Of a stretch of 64,000 bases of DNA, positions 23,125-33,649 are shown one piece after another. The first letter of the stretch is position 1; every line of letters begins with the position of its first letter. Both the position numbers and the translations under genes were made by a program. The stretch is taken from assembly GCA_021613375.1 (NCBI GenBank), contig CM038716.1:4611684-4675683 (forward strand), written 5' to 3'. The notes beneath the pieces were generated by a model. That model was not told the DNA's origin and made no database searches. It saw nothing but the letters and a program-made list of their open reading frames with translations. The stretch comes from Megaleporinus macrocephalus (taxonomy: Eukaryota; Chordata; Actinopteri; Characiformes; Anostomidae).

Positions 23125-23502
23125 AGGGATGTGTATTGGCATGAACATGGCGATACAATACATATCATGATGCAGCGGTCACGATTCAATGTATTGTGAT
23201 ATACTGCTATGTTGCAAGCAAAGTGATATATTGCTATTTTTCAAGTCCTACTATTAAAACACACCACTATATGAACAGGTTTGCCAATGCTTACAATAGC
23301 ATTGCGCCCTTGTGCTGCTTGTTAATGTTGGAGTGGAGCTGAAAATGGATTACAACGCTGCCATCTAGTGGTCAGAGCAGCCACAACACACAATTCACTG
23401 TCTGCCAGGAATCTGTTTATCGATACTGTGTTTTTGAGAATCGATACAGTATCACTAAACATAATATCCCAATATTCCATATTTTCTTGCACCCCTAGAA
23501 AA
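23125..23502 (-). mobile_element. Family B hAT-type element, copy 2, nested
   Basis: In reverse orientation it reads from the AGGGATGTG end, through GTGACCGC-like and CTACTATTAAAACACACCAC sequence, to TCTTGCACCCCT. The flanks GAACATAG and GAAAATAG match at 7 of 8 positions and may be the 8-bp target duplication expected of hAT elements. Confidence 0.85.
23356..23374 (-). promoter_or_regulatory. CTCF-consensus site in family B copy 2
   Basis: On the minus strand it reads TGACCACTAGATGGCAGCG, fitting YDRCCASYAGRKGGCRSYV at all 19 positions. It points towards the + strand site at 22,074, so the two are convergent. Confidence 0.6.
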
Positions 23503-23679
23503 TAGTAACTTTAGTAACTGTAAATGAATGTAAAGTGGTTTTATTCCAAGTGGTTTTGGAGTATTTCTATTGGTCTGTTCACCCTGAAACTATCACAGGA
23601 TATAAAGAGACAGGATATAATTAATATAGAAAAAAGAAAATGGAGACACATGGTTTTCTTTTGGACAGCGACAATAGGA

Positions 23680-23767
23680 CTTGAGCTGTACTTGAGCTGT
23701 GCTTGAGCTGGACTTGAGCTGTGCTTGAGCTGTGCTTGAGCTGGACTTGAGCTGGACTTGAGCTGGA
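23680..23767 (+). repeat. 11-bp minisatellite, 8 units
   Basis: CTTGAGCTG followed by TA, TG or GA is repeated eight times without indels. It starts right at the end of the family A copy. Confidence 0.9.
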
Positions 23768-23769
23768 CT

Positions 23770-24448
23770 TCACAGTTAAAGTAAGACATATTTGTATTCG
23801 GTCTTATTCGTAGAAACTGTGCGTTAGAATGTGACCCGAGCCCAGATACGCACAGAGCTGCTTTTGTGTGCGGTGTGGGCTGATGTGCTCAGCAGACTGC
23901 GGGAGAGACTTTCCACGCCTCCCCGTTCAATGTTTTCTTCTCAGCACGCTCTAAATCCGCAGAGCCCGGGTCACTTTCCTGAGCCCTCGACCAGAACACT
24001 GTGACCGCAACGTATACTTTGAACATGTTTACCCTCCACCTCCCACCACCAGTCATTGACCACCAGCACCTGCTATCATCTCTGGTTCCGTCTGCACGTT
24101 ACATATATTTCCCTTTACTTGCTCAGTCTTGTTTTTTAGAGACGTTCTACAATAATGATTTATTAATTTCAGTTTGTTGACGCTGGCAATCCCTGTTCAT
24201 GTTAACATGTGCGCGGTAGGAGCAGTGATATTATATTAATGTTATATGATAATATTTATTGGTTATTGTGTTATATCATGTCACAATATTCGTTTCTGAG
24301 CAGATCACAGAAATTGTCAGTGCTTAATTAGTTCATTACAAGGTGAACGTAGTTAGGCCTGTTTAATTGGGTGTAGTGCAGAGCAGGTTGTATAGCATCA
24401 TTATTATTATTTATTTTTTTATTTTGGCACCACAAGTTCTATTTTGGG
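23770..24448. other. Noncoding DNA, no gene recognised
   Basis: A locally GC-richer part (23,820-24,010) precedes AT-rich DNA. No exon was recognised. Confidence 0.4.
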
Positions 24449-24450
24449 TA

Positions 24451-26230
24451 CGGTGGTGTAGTGGTTAGTATGGTGGTGTAGTGGTTAGTATGGTGGTGTA
24501 GTGGTTAGTATGGTGGTGTAGTGGTTAGTAAGGTGGTGTAGTGGTTAGTATGGTGGTGTAGTGGTTAGTACGGTGGTGTAGTGGTTAGTATGGTGGTGTA
24601 GTGGTTAGTATGGTGGTGTAGTGGTTAGTACGGTGGTGTAGTGGTTAGTATGGTGGTATAGTGGTTAGTACGGTGGTGTAGTGGTTAGTATGGTGGTGTA
24701 GTGGTTAGTACGGTGGTGTAGTGGTTAGTATGGTGGTGTAGTGGTTAGTATGGTGGTGTAGTGGTTAGTACGGTGGTGTAGTGGTTAGTACGGTGGTGTA
24801 GTGGTTAGTAAGGTGGTGTAGTGGTTAGTATGGTGGTGTAGTGGTTAGTATGGTGGTGTAGTGGTTAGTACGGTGGTGTAGTGGTTGGTATGGTGGTGTA
24901 GTGGTTAGTATGGTGGTGTAGTGGTTAGTACGGTGGTGTAGTGGTTAGTATGGTGGTGTAGTGGTTAGTATGGTGGTGTAGTGGTTAGTACGGTGGTGTA
25001 GTGGTTAGTATGGTGGTGTAGTGGTTAGTACGGTGGTGTAGTGGTTAGTACGGTGGTGTAGTGGTTAGTACGGTGGTGTAGTGGTTAGTAAGGTGGTGTA
25101 GTGGTTAGTATGGTGGTGTAGTGGTTAGTATGGTGGTGTAGTGGTTAGTACGGTGGTGTAGTGGTTGGTATGGTGGTGTAGTGGTTAGTATGGTGGTGTA
25201 GTGGTTAGTATGGTGGTGTAGTGGTTAGTATGGTGGTGTAGTGGTTAGTACGGTGGTGTAGGGGTTAGTACGGTGGTGTAGTGGTTAGTATGGTGGTGTA
25301 GTGGTTAGTATGGTGGTGTAGTTGTCAGTATGGCGGTGTAGTGGTTAGTACGGTGGTGTAGTGGTTAGTATGGTGGTGTAGTGGTTAGTACGGTGGTGTA
25401 GTGGTTAGTATGGTGGTGTAGTGGTTAGTACGGTGGTGTAGTGGTTAGTATGGTGGTGTAGTGGTTAGTACGGTGGTGTAGTGATTAGTATGGTGGTGTA
25501 GTGGTTAGTACGGTGGTGTAATGGTTAGTACGGTGGTGTAGTGGTTAGTACGGTGATGTAATGGTTAGTATGGTGGTGTAGTGGTTAGCACGGTGGTGTA
25601 GTGGTTAGTACGGTGGTGTAGTGGTTAGTACGGTGATGTAATGGTTAGTATGGTGGTGTAGTGGTTAGCACGGTGGTGTAGTGGTTAGTATGGTGGTGTA
25701 GTGGTTAGTGCGGTGGTGTAGTGGTTAATATGGTGGTGTAGTGGTTAGTATGGTGGTATAGTGGTTAGTATGGTGGTGTAGTGGTTAGTACGGTGGTGTA
25801 GTGGTTAGTATGGTGGTGTAGTGGTTAGTATGGTGGTGTAGTGGTTAGTACGGTGGTGTAGTGGTTAGTACGGTGGTGTAGTGGTAGGTACGGTGGTGTA
25901 GTGGTTAGTATGGTGGTGTAGTGGTAGGTACGGTGGTGTAGTGGTTAGTATGGTGGTGTAGTGGTTATTATGGTGGTGTAGTGGTTAGTATGATGGTGTA
26001 GTGGTTAGTACGGTGGTGTAGTGGTTAGTACGGTGGTATAGTGGTAGGTACGGTGGTGTAGTGGTTAGTATGGTGGTGTAGTGGTTAGTATGGTGGTGTA
26101 GTGGTTAGTACAGTGGTGTAGTGGTTAGTAAGGTGGTGTAGTGGTTAGTACGGTGGTGTAGTGGTTAGTACGGTGATGTAATGGTTAGTATGGTGGTGTA
26201 GTGGTTAGTATGGTGGTGTAGTGGTTAGTA
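24451..26230 (+). repeat. 20-bp minisatellite of SINE A-boxes, 89 units
   Basis: The consensus unit is YGGTGGTGTAGTGGTTAGTA. All units are exactly 20 bp: no insertion or deletion is seen over 1,780 bp, only substitutions. The first base of the unit varies among T, C and (rarely) A. TGGTGTAGTGG in each unit matches the polymerase III A-box TRGYNNARNGG. The array runs directly into a V-SINE whose head is the same sequence, and the head of copy 3 (45,441) is identical to a unit. A higher-order period of 14 units (280 bp) is visible: an A-variant unit at 24,531, 24,811 and 25,091, the last two followed three units later by GTGGTTGGTA. Confidence 0.97.
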
Positions 26231-26527
26231 CCGTTAGCACTGTTGCCTCACAGCACGACGATCCGAGTTGGATTACCGGTCCGGGTCGTTTTGTGTGGAG
26301 TGTGGATGTTCACCCCATGTTTGAGTGGGTTTCCTCCTGGTACCCTGGTTTCCTCCCATCGTCCACACATGCATGTTAGGTTGATCGGTCACTCTCAATT
26401 GCCTGTAGGTGTAAGCGTGTGCGTTAGTGTGTGTTGACCATGCAATGACCTGGCAACTATTTCATGGTGTACCCTGCCTTTGCCCAATGATGCTGGGTTT
26501 GGCTCAGATAATGGATGGATGGATGGA
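26225..26527 (+). mobile_element. V-SINE (DANA-like), copy 2, attached to the A-box array
   Basis: After the array comes TTAGCACTGTTGCCTCACAG, GAGTTGGATTACCGG at the B-box position, and the V-SINE centre (TTTTGTGTGGAGTGTGGATG, GAGTGGGTTTCCTCCTGGTA). The tail ends in a GGATGGAT repeat. At the junction TTAGTACCGTTAGCAC carries a partial duplication of the head. Confidence 0.88.
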
Positions 26528-26529
26528 TT

Positions 26530-27175
26530 GAAGTTCTAATCAAAGGCTCCAACTTTTTAGATCTCAAAACAACCGAATATCATAAAGCATATCATGTTAA
26601 AAACTTAAGAACCTCGAAGGTATCGTGATATTACGTTTTAGTTATGTGGCTCACCTCCAGAGTGAGGTCATTCACATGCCTGACAGTATTTGCGCGGTTA
26701 TCTGAAGTGTTCAGAAGTGAAGTGAGGCTGCGGTGCTGTGAGGTTTTTCCCACCTCAGTCAAATGGAATAGGCCCCCACCTGAGCATCTTTTTTCACTGT
26801 GAAATGCATCACAGGAGCAATGTGGTCTGATTTCTGATTCTGATTGATGTGATGATGTCAGGACCCTGGACATATCACCAGCTACCCAAAACCCCTTAGC
26901 TACATTATAAAGACAATGCTCACAGTACTTACCTGATTTCTGTGGAAATGGCGGTGCACATGCCATCCAGACTCTTAAGGTCTAGCTAGAGACCAATGGT
27001 GGTCCTGAGACAGAGGGGTCCAGGTACCTGAAATAGAAATAATGTTAAGAACATCTAACATTGTGTTTATGTACATAATTATTTAAAGATCTGCAAATGC
27101 ATGCCTGTGTAAATATTAGAAAATGTAAATCTTGTATATAGTGATATAGATACTTTGGTGGTGCACCTGCCGGTA
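26530..27175. other. Noncoding DNA, no gene recognised
   Basis: A 111-codon minus frame (26,631-26,966) has no recognisable domain and no clear splice context; it is left uncalled. Confidence 0.4.
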
Positions 27176-27176
27176 G

Positions 27177-27461
27177 TGTTAATTACTGATTGGTCTAAGC
27201 CTGAGAGGACTTGAACGTATAAAACGGCAGGTAAACACAGAGCCAGGGAAAGACACCGGTAGAGTATGTGTGCGAGAGACTGAGAAACTCAGTGTTCACT
27301 GTGACAGTAGTAGGTGGTAGAGGAGGATCCACTAAAGTTCAGCGCCTGTCATTGTGAAAGTGTATATAAGTTGTATATGTTGTATATATCGTTTTGTTTG
27401 TTTGGATCAGTCTTTTGTTTGTGTTATGGTGTTTTTACTGTCGGTGTTGTTACAGTTAACA
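27177..27461 (+). mobile_element. Candidate solo LTR
   Basis: The 285-bp stretch starts TGTTAATT and ends AGTTAACA, giving TG...CA ends with a 6-bp inverted repeat. GTATAAAACGG at about 27,218 would serve as a TATA box near the middle. No coding region adjoins it, and I see no clear target duplication, so this is a weak call; chance is possible. Confidence 0.3.
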
Positions 27462-27464
27462 TGT

Positions 27465-28015
27465 TGGTTAAGGGAAACTTACCTGCCTTTTAATCCTTAA
27501 TTTACACCACGTATCCTCCTGACTACTCACCCCCCATGCTACCAGATTTTAATGTTTTGAAAGATATTTCCTGGAAATTAGCTTAACTATGTGATATAGC
27601 ATCTATATATGCCTGATTTTTGAACTAAATGTTTTGAAAAGCAGTGAAAATTCCCAGAAAACAGCTTGACTATCATGAGGAGATATTGGTTGGACAATTT
27701 TCCCAAAATACTATATTTTTCTCATTCTGTACATCTGTATTCACTCTCTGTCTGAAACACTCTGTTAGAGCTCCTGCAGCTCTAATAGAGTGGCATCCTG
27801 CTACAAGTTTACCCAACACTGCTGTGGCTATTCTTACAGTGGTGTCGGTTCTGAGTTCAAACCCAAAAGTCAGGCTGAATAAGTTGGTGGACCTGATCCA
27901 TCTTCACAAGCTAGACTGGAACAAGGGTTTAAGTTCTCTGTCCATTGTGTGAAGGTGTGGCAAGCTTGCCTGTAGGCAGGCAATACAGATTGTGTTACGA
28001 GATGATATCACAGAC
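27465..28015. other. Noncoding DNA, no gene recognised
   Basis: A 102-codon + frame at 27,644-27,952 lacks recognisable features. Confidence 0.4.
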
Positions 28016-28019
28016 TGGA

Positions 28020-28826
28020 AATATATTAGATAAATTAGATATGTTAGATATATTAGATATGTTAGATATATTAAATATATTAGATATATTAGATATATTA
28101 AATATGTTGGATATATATGATATATATAAAAATGTTGGATATATTAGATAAATTAGGTATGTTAGATATATTAGATGTGTTACATATATTAGATATGTTA
28201 AATATATTAGATATGTCAGATATATTAGATATGTTACATATATGAATATATTAGATGTGTTAGATATATTAGATATATTAGATATGTTAAATATATTACA
28301 TATGTTAGATATATTAGATATGTTAGATATATTAGATATATTAGATATGTTAAATATATTAGATATATTTGATATATATTAGATATGTTAGATATATTAG
28401 ATATATTAGATATGTTAAATATATTAGATATATTAGATATATATTAGATATATTAGATATATTAGAAATATTTGATATATTAGATATGTTAGATATATAA
28501 GATATATATTAGATATGCTAGATATATTAGATATATTAGATATGTTAAATATATTAGATATGTTAGATATATTAGATATATTAGATATGTTAAATATATT
28601 AGATATGTTAGATATATTAGATATATTAGATATGTTAAATATATGAGATATATTAGATATATTAGATATATTAGATATGTTAAATATATTAGATATGTTA
28701 GATATATTAGATATATTAGATATGTTAAATATATTAGATATATTTGATATATATTAGATATGTTAGATATATTAGATATGTTAAATATATTAGATATATA
28801 TTAGATATATTAGATATATTAGGTGT
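28020..28826. repeat. ATATTAGAT minisatellite, ~0.8 kb
   Basis: Tandem 9-bp ATATTAGAT units alternate with ATGTTAGAT and ATGTTAAAT variants, so an 18-27 bp higher-order period is common. The tract is over 80 percent A+T and nearly free of C. Confidence 0.95.
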
Positions 28827-28829
28827 GAC

Positions 28830-29440
28830 ATACTGTGTATTTTATAATACATGGTGGTCTATATGTTGTGATTTGCTGATCTGAAATTCTCTTCTTAGAC
28901 ACTTTCAGCCCTAATGTTTTTTTCTGAACGAGACATCTCCATAACAACCACTGCTTTTTCTCTCATTTAAGTGACCCGCAGTGACTGCACACTGGGTTTG
29001 GGCTAAAGAACAATAAAGCTCTGTGATTTCTGCATTAATGCTGACATACGCGCACCAACACACTGTGTTTCAGTCATAGACTCGCTTTAAGATTTAAAGG
29101 GCCGGTGTGATGGCTGGTTTAAGTAATGGTTTGATGTTGTGTTTAACTGTACTGGTCAGTCACTAGGCTGCATGGCTCATGTGTGTAAACCTGTTTTGGA
29201 GGTTTATTGATGCTACAAAAAACGGCCTATCGCAGTTCAGCCGTCTATTCGTTTTGCAGTCTGTCAGGACAGGACACACAAAACCCTCATGAATTATATA
29301 AATTATAAATTTAGAAAATGTACAAATATAAATTATGACTTTATTTTAGTACATAAACCCACATAAGCATTACAAGTAAAGGAAAACAAAATGTAGGCTG
29401 TGGTGATAATGATGGTCTCTACAGCCCACACGTCTACTTT
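28830..29440. other. Noncoding DNA, no gene recognised
   Basis: Nothing recognised. Confidence 0.4.
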
Positions 29441-29442
29441 GC

Positions 29443-29684
29443 TGGGTCCTCCCCCCCCCTCTCTTTTCCTCTCCTTTTTCTTTCTACCTCTTTTTTTCTC
29501 TTTCTTCTTATCTCTCTTTTTCCCTTTTTTCTCTTTCTCTTTCCTCTCACTTGCTCTCGCTCTCTTTTTCTCTCTTTCTTTCTCTGTCTGTCTCACTTGC
29601 TCACTCTTATTCTCTTTCTCACTTGTGCTCTTCTCTCTCTCTCTCTTTCTTCTTTCTCTCCCTTTCTCTGTTCCTCCTTCACAC

Positions 29685-29746
<62 letters not shown>

Positions 29747-30570
29747 CCTCTTTCTCCCTCTCGTTCTTTCGCTCTTTCTTCTCACTTGCTCTCACTGTTT
29801 CTCTCTTACACTCTCTCTCCCTCTCTCCTCTCTCTCTCCTTTTCTCTCAAGTCCCCTCTCTCACTCACTCTCTCTATTTCTCTGTCTTCTCTCTGTCTCT
29901 TGCTTTCTTTTCCTCTCTCTCTCAGACTCTTTCTCTCTTTCTCACTCTCTTTCTCTCGCTCTTTCCTCTCACTTGTTCTCGCTCTTTCTCTCTCCCTCTC
30001 TCTCACTTGCTCACTCTCATTCTCTTTCTCTCTCATCCTGTCTCTCTCTCACGCTCTCTCTCTCCCTCTCTCTCTTCTCTCTCTCCTTTTCTCTCTTCCT
30101 CTCTCTCATACACTCTCTCTACACCACTCTCTGCCCTCTGTCTCTTTCGTTCTCCCCCTTCCCACTTACACTCTTTCCCTCTTTCTCACTCTCTTTCTCT
30201 CGCTCTTTCTCTCTCCCTCTGTCTCACTTGTTCACTCTCCTTCCCTTTCTCGCTCGTCCTTACTCTCTCACACACTCTCTTTCTCTCTCCCTCTCTCTCT
30301 CACGTGCTCACTCTCATTCTCTTTCTCTCTCTCCCTCATTCTTCTCTCTCTCCTTTTCTCTCTTCCTTTCTCTCATACACTCTCTCTTCACCACTCTCTG
30401 CCCTCTGTCTCTTTCTTTCTCCCCCTTCCCACTTACACTCTTTCCCTCTTTCTCACTCTCTCTCTCTCTCTCCCTCTGTCTCACTTGCTCACTCTCATTC
30501 CCTTTCTCTCTCGTCCTTACTCTCTCACACACTCTCTTTCTCTCTCTCCCTCTCTCTCTCTCTCCCAGCT
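29443..30570 (+). repeat. 1.1-kb polypyrimidine (CT-rich) tract
   Basis: Nearly every base on the + strand is C or T, with one embedded (AC)n run at about 29,709-29,740. A block including CACTCTCTGCCCTCTGTCTC and CCCCCTTCCCACTTACACTC occurs at 30,126 and again at 30,393, a 267-bp tandem duplication. The long open frames on both strands (up to 422 codons, Ser/Leu/Phe on + and Arg/Glu/Lys on -) reflect composition only. Confidence 0.95.
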
Positions 30571-30574
30571 TACA

Positions 30575-31205
30575 CAGGCAATGTGTGTCAGTGCCTGTAG
30601 ACAAAGATGCTTTTCTTCAGAAACAGGAAGTGGAGGCAGCTTTCTCTCCTCCAGCTGCCCAGCAGTGAAACGTGGCTATTTCTGACACATCACGTACTGA
30701 CCAGTCACATGTCCACCTTCTCAGTGCAATTTGATTACGGGCGATTTCTCAGCAGCTCAGTCTGATATATAACAGGATGTTTCACTCTTGTGGTGATTAG
30801 TTTCTGCTTCCTTATTGGCCAGGCGAGCTCGCTAAGTGGAGCTCAGAGCTTAGATTGGGTAACGGGCATTATATCATTTCACTGTTTACTCTGATATGAA
30901 AGTTCGTATTGAACACACAGGAGGTGATGGATAGAGATTATGAGTGTATGCAACAGAAATACGGCCAGGTTGTTCAGGTTGGTGGCATATATATAAACTG
31001 AGAAAGCTATTGGGCAGCGGTGGAGGATTCTGGGAACTTATCCTGTTGCTATCAACATTCTTCATGGAAAGCTGGTCTGAAGGGATGTGCTTTGTCATTT
31101 ACATGTGCTGAAAGAGCCTGTTATAGTCTAATAACTTGTTTTTTCTTACTTATCTATGTTTATTTTTTCTTCTTTTATATATATTTGGAATGTACATCCA
31201 AATAG
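30575..31205. other. Noncoding DNA, no gene recognised
   Basis: Nothing recognised apart from short chance frames. Confidence 0.4.
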
Positions 31206-31209
31206 AGTA

Positions 31210-31372
31210 GTCAAGAGATAAATTCTTGTTTTTCTTTTTCTTTTTTGTTGTGTATGTATAATGTTTATGTGTGTTTTATGTTTGATGGACACCAGGAAGA
31301 ATAGCTGGTATCATTATAGGAGCTAATGGGGACCCAAATAAATAAACAAAATAAACAGAGTTGTCAATATGA
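31210..31372 (+). mobile_element. 3' end of a non-LTR retrotransposon
   Basis: GGACACCAGGAAGAATAGCT followed by AGCTAATGGGGACCCAAATA and an (AAATAA)-type tail resembles the 3' untranslated end of a common fish LINE. Only the tail is present, as expected from 5' truncation. Confidence 0.45.
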
Positions 31373-31431
31373 CATTTAGCTGGTTGGTCCCTGTGTGGAT
31401 GTCAAGTATCAATATTTCATGATATAAACAT

Positions 31432-31641
31432 AGAATATTTCATCGCTGTCCAAAGAAAAACGTTTATTCAAAACCATTTTTGTCAATTCAATTTTTCTAC
31501 ATCATTTAAACATGACAGCTGCTCTTTATATTGTGTGAAAATGTCAGGATGAATGAACCAATCGAAATGCTCCAAATTAGCATGGAAAAATTTTGGTTCC
31601 ATTGACTTTACGTACCTGTAAAGTTGCCTGTTTTTCTGTGA

Positions 31642-31645
<4 letters not shown>
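31432..31645 (-). mobile_element. Family A MITE
   Basis: It starts TTTCATCGCTGTCCAAAGAA and contains GACAGCTGCTCTTTATATTG and ACCAATCGAAATGCTCC. It ends at GTTGCCTGTTTTTCTGTGAT, where a (TA)n tract replaces the last few bases. Confidence 0.85.
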
Positions 31646-31700
<55 letters not shown>

Positions 31701-31735
31701 TTTTTTTTTTTTTTTTTTTAATTATTATTTATTTA
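31646..31735. repeat. (TA)n and poly-T tract
   Basis: About 48 bp of alternating TA is followed by about 22 T residues. It abuts the family A copy, consistent with growth from a TA target site. Confidence 0.9.
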
Positions 31736-31759
31736 TTAATGCATGTAATATATGTTGTA

Positions 31760-31895
31760 ATAATCCATCCATTATATTGCACTTTATCCCGCTAGTCGTG
31801 GTCATGGGGGGCATGGACAGGTCGCAAGTCCATCACATGACCAACACACATCATACACACACTCACACCTACAGGGAATTTAGAGTGAGTGATTT
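31760..31895 (-). mobile_element. V-SINE 3' fragment
   Basis: Read on the minus strand, the ACCTGTCCATGCCCCCCATG region and the CTCTAAATTCCCTGTAGGTG region match V-SINE tails, ending in ATAATGGATGG. The head and central domain are absent. Confidence 0.6.
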
Positions 31896-31930
31896 AGAAA
31901 GAGCAGTCGCATGTGCACTAAAGTGTAAAC

Positions 31931-32936
31931 CAGGGGTATTTAATTAGAGTTCAGTTCCAGTTAGAGGAGATTTCCTCAGGCCAAAGTCCGTCATCATTTC
32001 TAACTTGTGTTATGATTCAGTGCTATATCCTGTATATCGTCGTTGTCCAATGAAAAACAAGCATCTCCAAAATTGCAACTTTACAAGAGAGACCAAAAAC
32101 ATAGTTTACTTTCAGTGGAAGTCAATGGAACCAGAATTCTTTCCAAGCTATTTTGGAGCACTTCTACTGGTCAATTCATCATGACATTTTCACACAACTT
32201 AAATGCCTATTGGTGAGTTCAAATGATGTAGAAAATGGTTTATGTACATGGTTTTCATTGGACAGCTAAGATATTTAATTCACCTAGTAGCAGCATCTTA
32301 TACCATCAGCGACTGAAAGACAAACTTATTACAAATACCGTTCAGTGTATTTCAGTATATTTACTGTTTAAATGGAGAATGAAATATTTATAAAGCTCCA
32401 AATAAATGGTTTTTTTTTCTCACTTCAAGTAAAAACAAGAGCTACATTTAAAAAAACAGAATGCTTTTGAAAAGTGCATCTTACAGTGTTTATTTATAAA
32501 GAAAGTAAATAAAACATGCATCTTCTTGTTAACTCAGCTTCACAGATTGACATGTTGGTTGTACAGAGAGGTATTCTCCAAAACTAGACGAGCAGGTCCA
32601 TTCCAGAACCGTTCCTGTTAAACACTCAGTTTTCACTGTTCACTTTTCTGTTTTTACTGACTCTTTTAGTCTTTTTAGTTTCCGGCTACTGCTTTTCGCT
32701 TCGTACCTCGCCTGTGTGTGCTGCAGGCCTCAATCTGCACAGATCTTATTGGCTGAGGAGCCTTTGGTGATCTTACAGTGCACGTGATTGGTCTCTGAGT
32801 TCACTGCACCGTAAAGCCTGTAAAGACAAGAAAAGCTCTGCCGCTTAAAATAAACACAGTTAAAATTAAATAATTCTCAATAGTTTATCAGTTTGGGTCC
32901 GGCTCCGGACCACAGTCCGCCTAATAGTGACCCCTG
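31931..32936 (+). mobile_element. Family E hAT-type element with a nested family A MITE
   Basis: It begins CAGGGGTATTTAATTAGAG and ends CTAATAGTGACCCCTG. The flanks GTGTAAAC (31,923-31,930) and ATGTAAAC (32,937-32,944) match at 7 of 8 positions, as expected for an 8-bp hAT target duplication. The interior aligns with 40,123-40,798 except for the family A copy at 32,034-32,273. No transposase is recognisable. Confidence 0.88.
32034..32273 (+). mobile_element. Family A MITE nested in family E
   Basis: It begins TATATCGTCGTTGTCCAATG and ends TTTTCATTGGACAGCTAAGA. The middle has CAACTTTACAAGAGAGACCA and GGAACCAGAATTCTTTCC. The family E copy at 40.1 kb lacks it. Confidence 0.9.
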
Positions 32937-32944
32937 ATGTAAAC

Positions 32945-33285
32945 CCTCGTACACAAGAAAGAGTAGAGATGCCAACAGGTGTACGCACATGGTGGTTAGG
33001 TCTAGATTGTAGCCTGTATGCTCTGCCTACTGATGTTATCCTGGATTGTGATGAAGTGTGGGGGCTCCCCAGCCCAATTAATGGTCTCCATTGTACCGCA
33101 CCTGCTGTCTCCTGTGTGTTCCCTCTGGAGGACAGAGCAAGTACCTTACCACCCAGTAGCATCTCTCTCCCCCGGGAGCAATCACCCCACCAAGCATACA
33201 TCACTACTACACCACCACTGTATTTACATTTATATTAATATAATATCATGTGTGTTAGTAGTAATATAAATATAAATATAAACAA
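32945..33285. other. Noncoding DNA, no gene recognised
   Basis: Overlapping ~100-codon frames occur on both strands, none with family features or supported splice sites. Confidence 0.4.
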
Positions 33286-33289
33286 AAAG

Positions 33290-33375
33290 TTGGACAAAAA
33301 TTCTGGTTCCACTGTCTCACATTAAAAGTGAAGTAAGTTGTTGCCCTCTCCTGTAAAGTTGTCATTTTGGAGACA
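33290..33375 (-). mobile_element. Family A MITE, partial
   Basis: ATTCTGGTTCCACTGTCTCA and CTCTCCTGTAAAGTTGTCAT match one half of family A. Confidence 0.6.
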
Positions 33376-33649
33376 ATATATAATATTTTGAAAATATTTT
33401 ATAAATAAATATTTTTATGACAGTGTTAGTCAGCCTGTCTAACCCATTTGGTCTCAACTGTCATGGTTTCCCCAGCATTCCTGTGTGGTCCTATTTTGTG
33501 TTTTAGTCATGTTCTTTAGTGTTGGTTGTGTTGGTCTTGTCTTCGCTCTGTTCCCACCTTCCAGTCAGTATGCCCACCTGTGCATAGTTCCCTTCTTTCC
33601 TTCTCCCAGATCACAAGGAATAAGTCAGTTAGTTCTGCCTTATCTACAA

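Larger units (their letters stand above)
23085..23680 (+). mobile_element. Family A MITE split by a family B insertion
   Basis: The left piece (TATTGTTGCTGTCCGACGAA, AAACAAGCATCTTGAACATA) ends at about 23,125. The right piece resumes at about 23,503 (AAATAGTAACTTTAGTAACT) and continues to the family A end TTTTCTTTTGGACAGCGACA near 23,680. The intervening sequence is family B copy 2. Confidence 0.85.

Noticed and set aside
24451..26250. tRNA genes or a tRNA-like cluster
   Set aside because: A-box sequences are present, but there is no cloverleaf, anticodon arm or B-box in the units; they are SINE heads.
26631..26966. 111-codon minus-strand frame with several cysteines and histidines
   Set aside because: Spacing fits no zinc-finger pattern I know, and no splice sites or paralogue are seen.
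29400..30685. Frames of 349-422 codons on the + strand and up to 150 codons on the - strand
   Set aside because: They are produced by the CT-rich composition, overlap in all frames, and encode only Ser/Leu/Phe or Arg/Glu/Lys runs.
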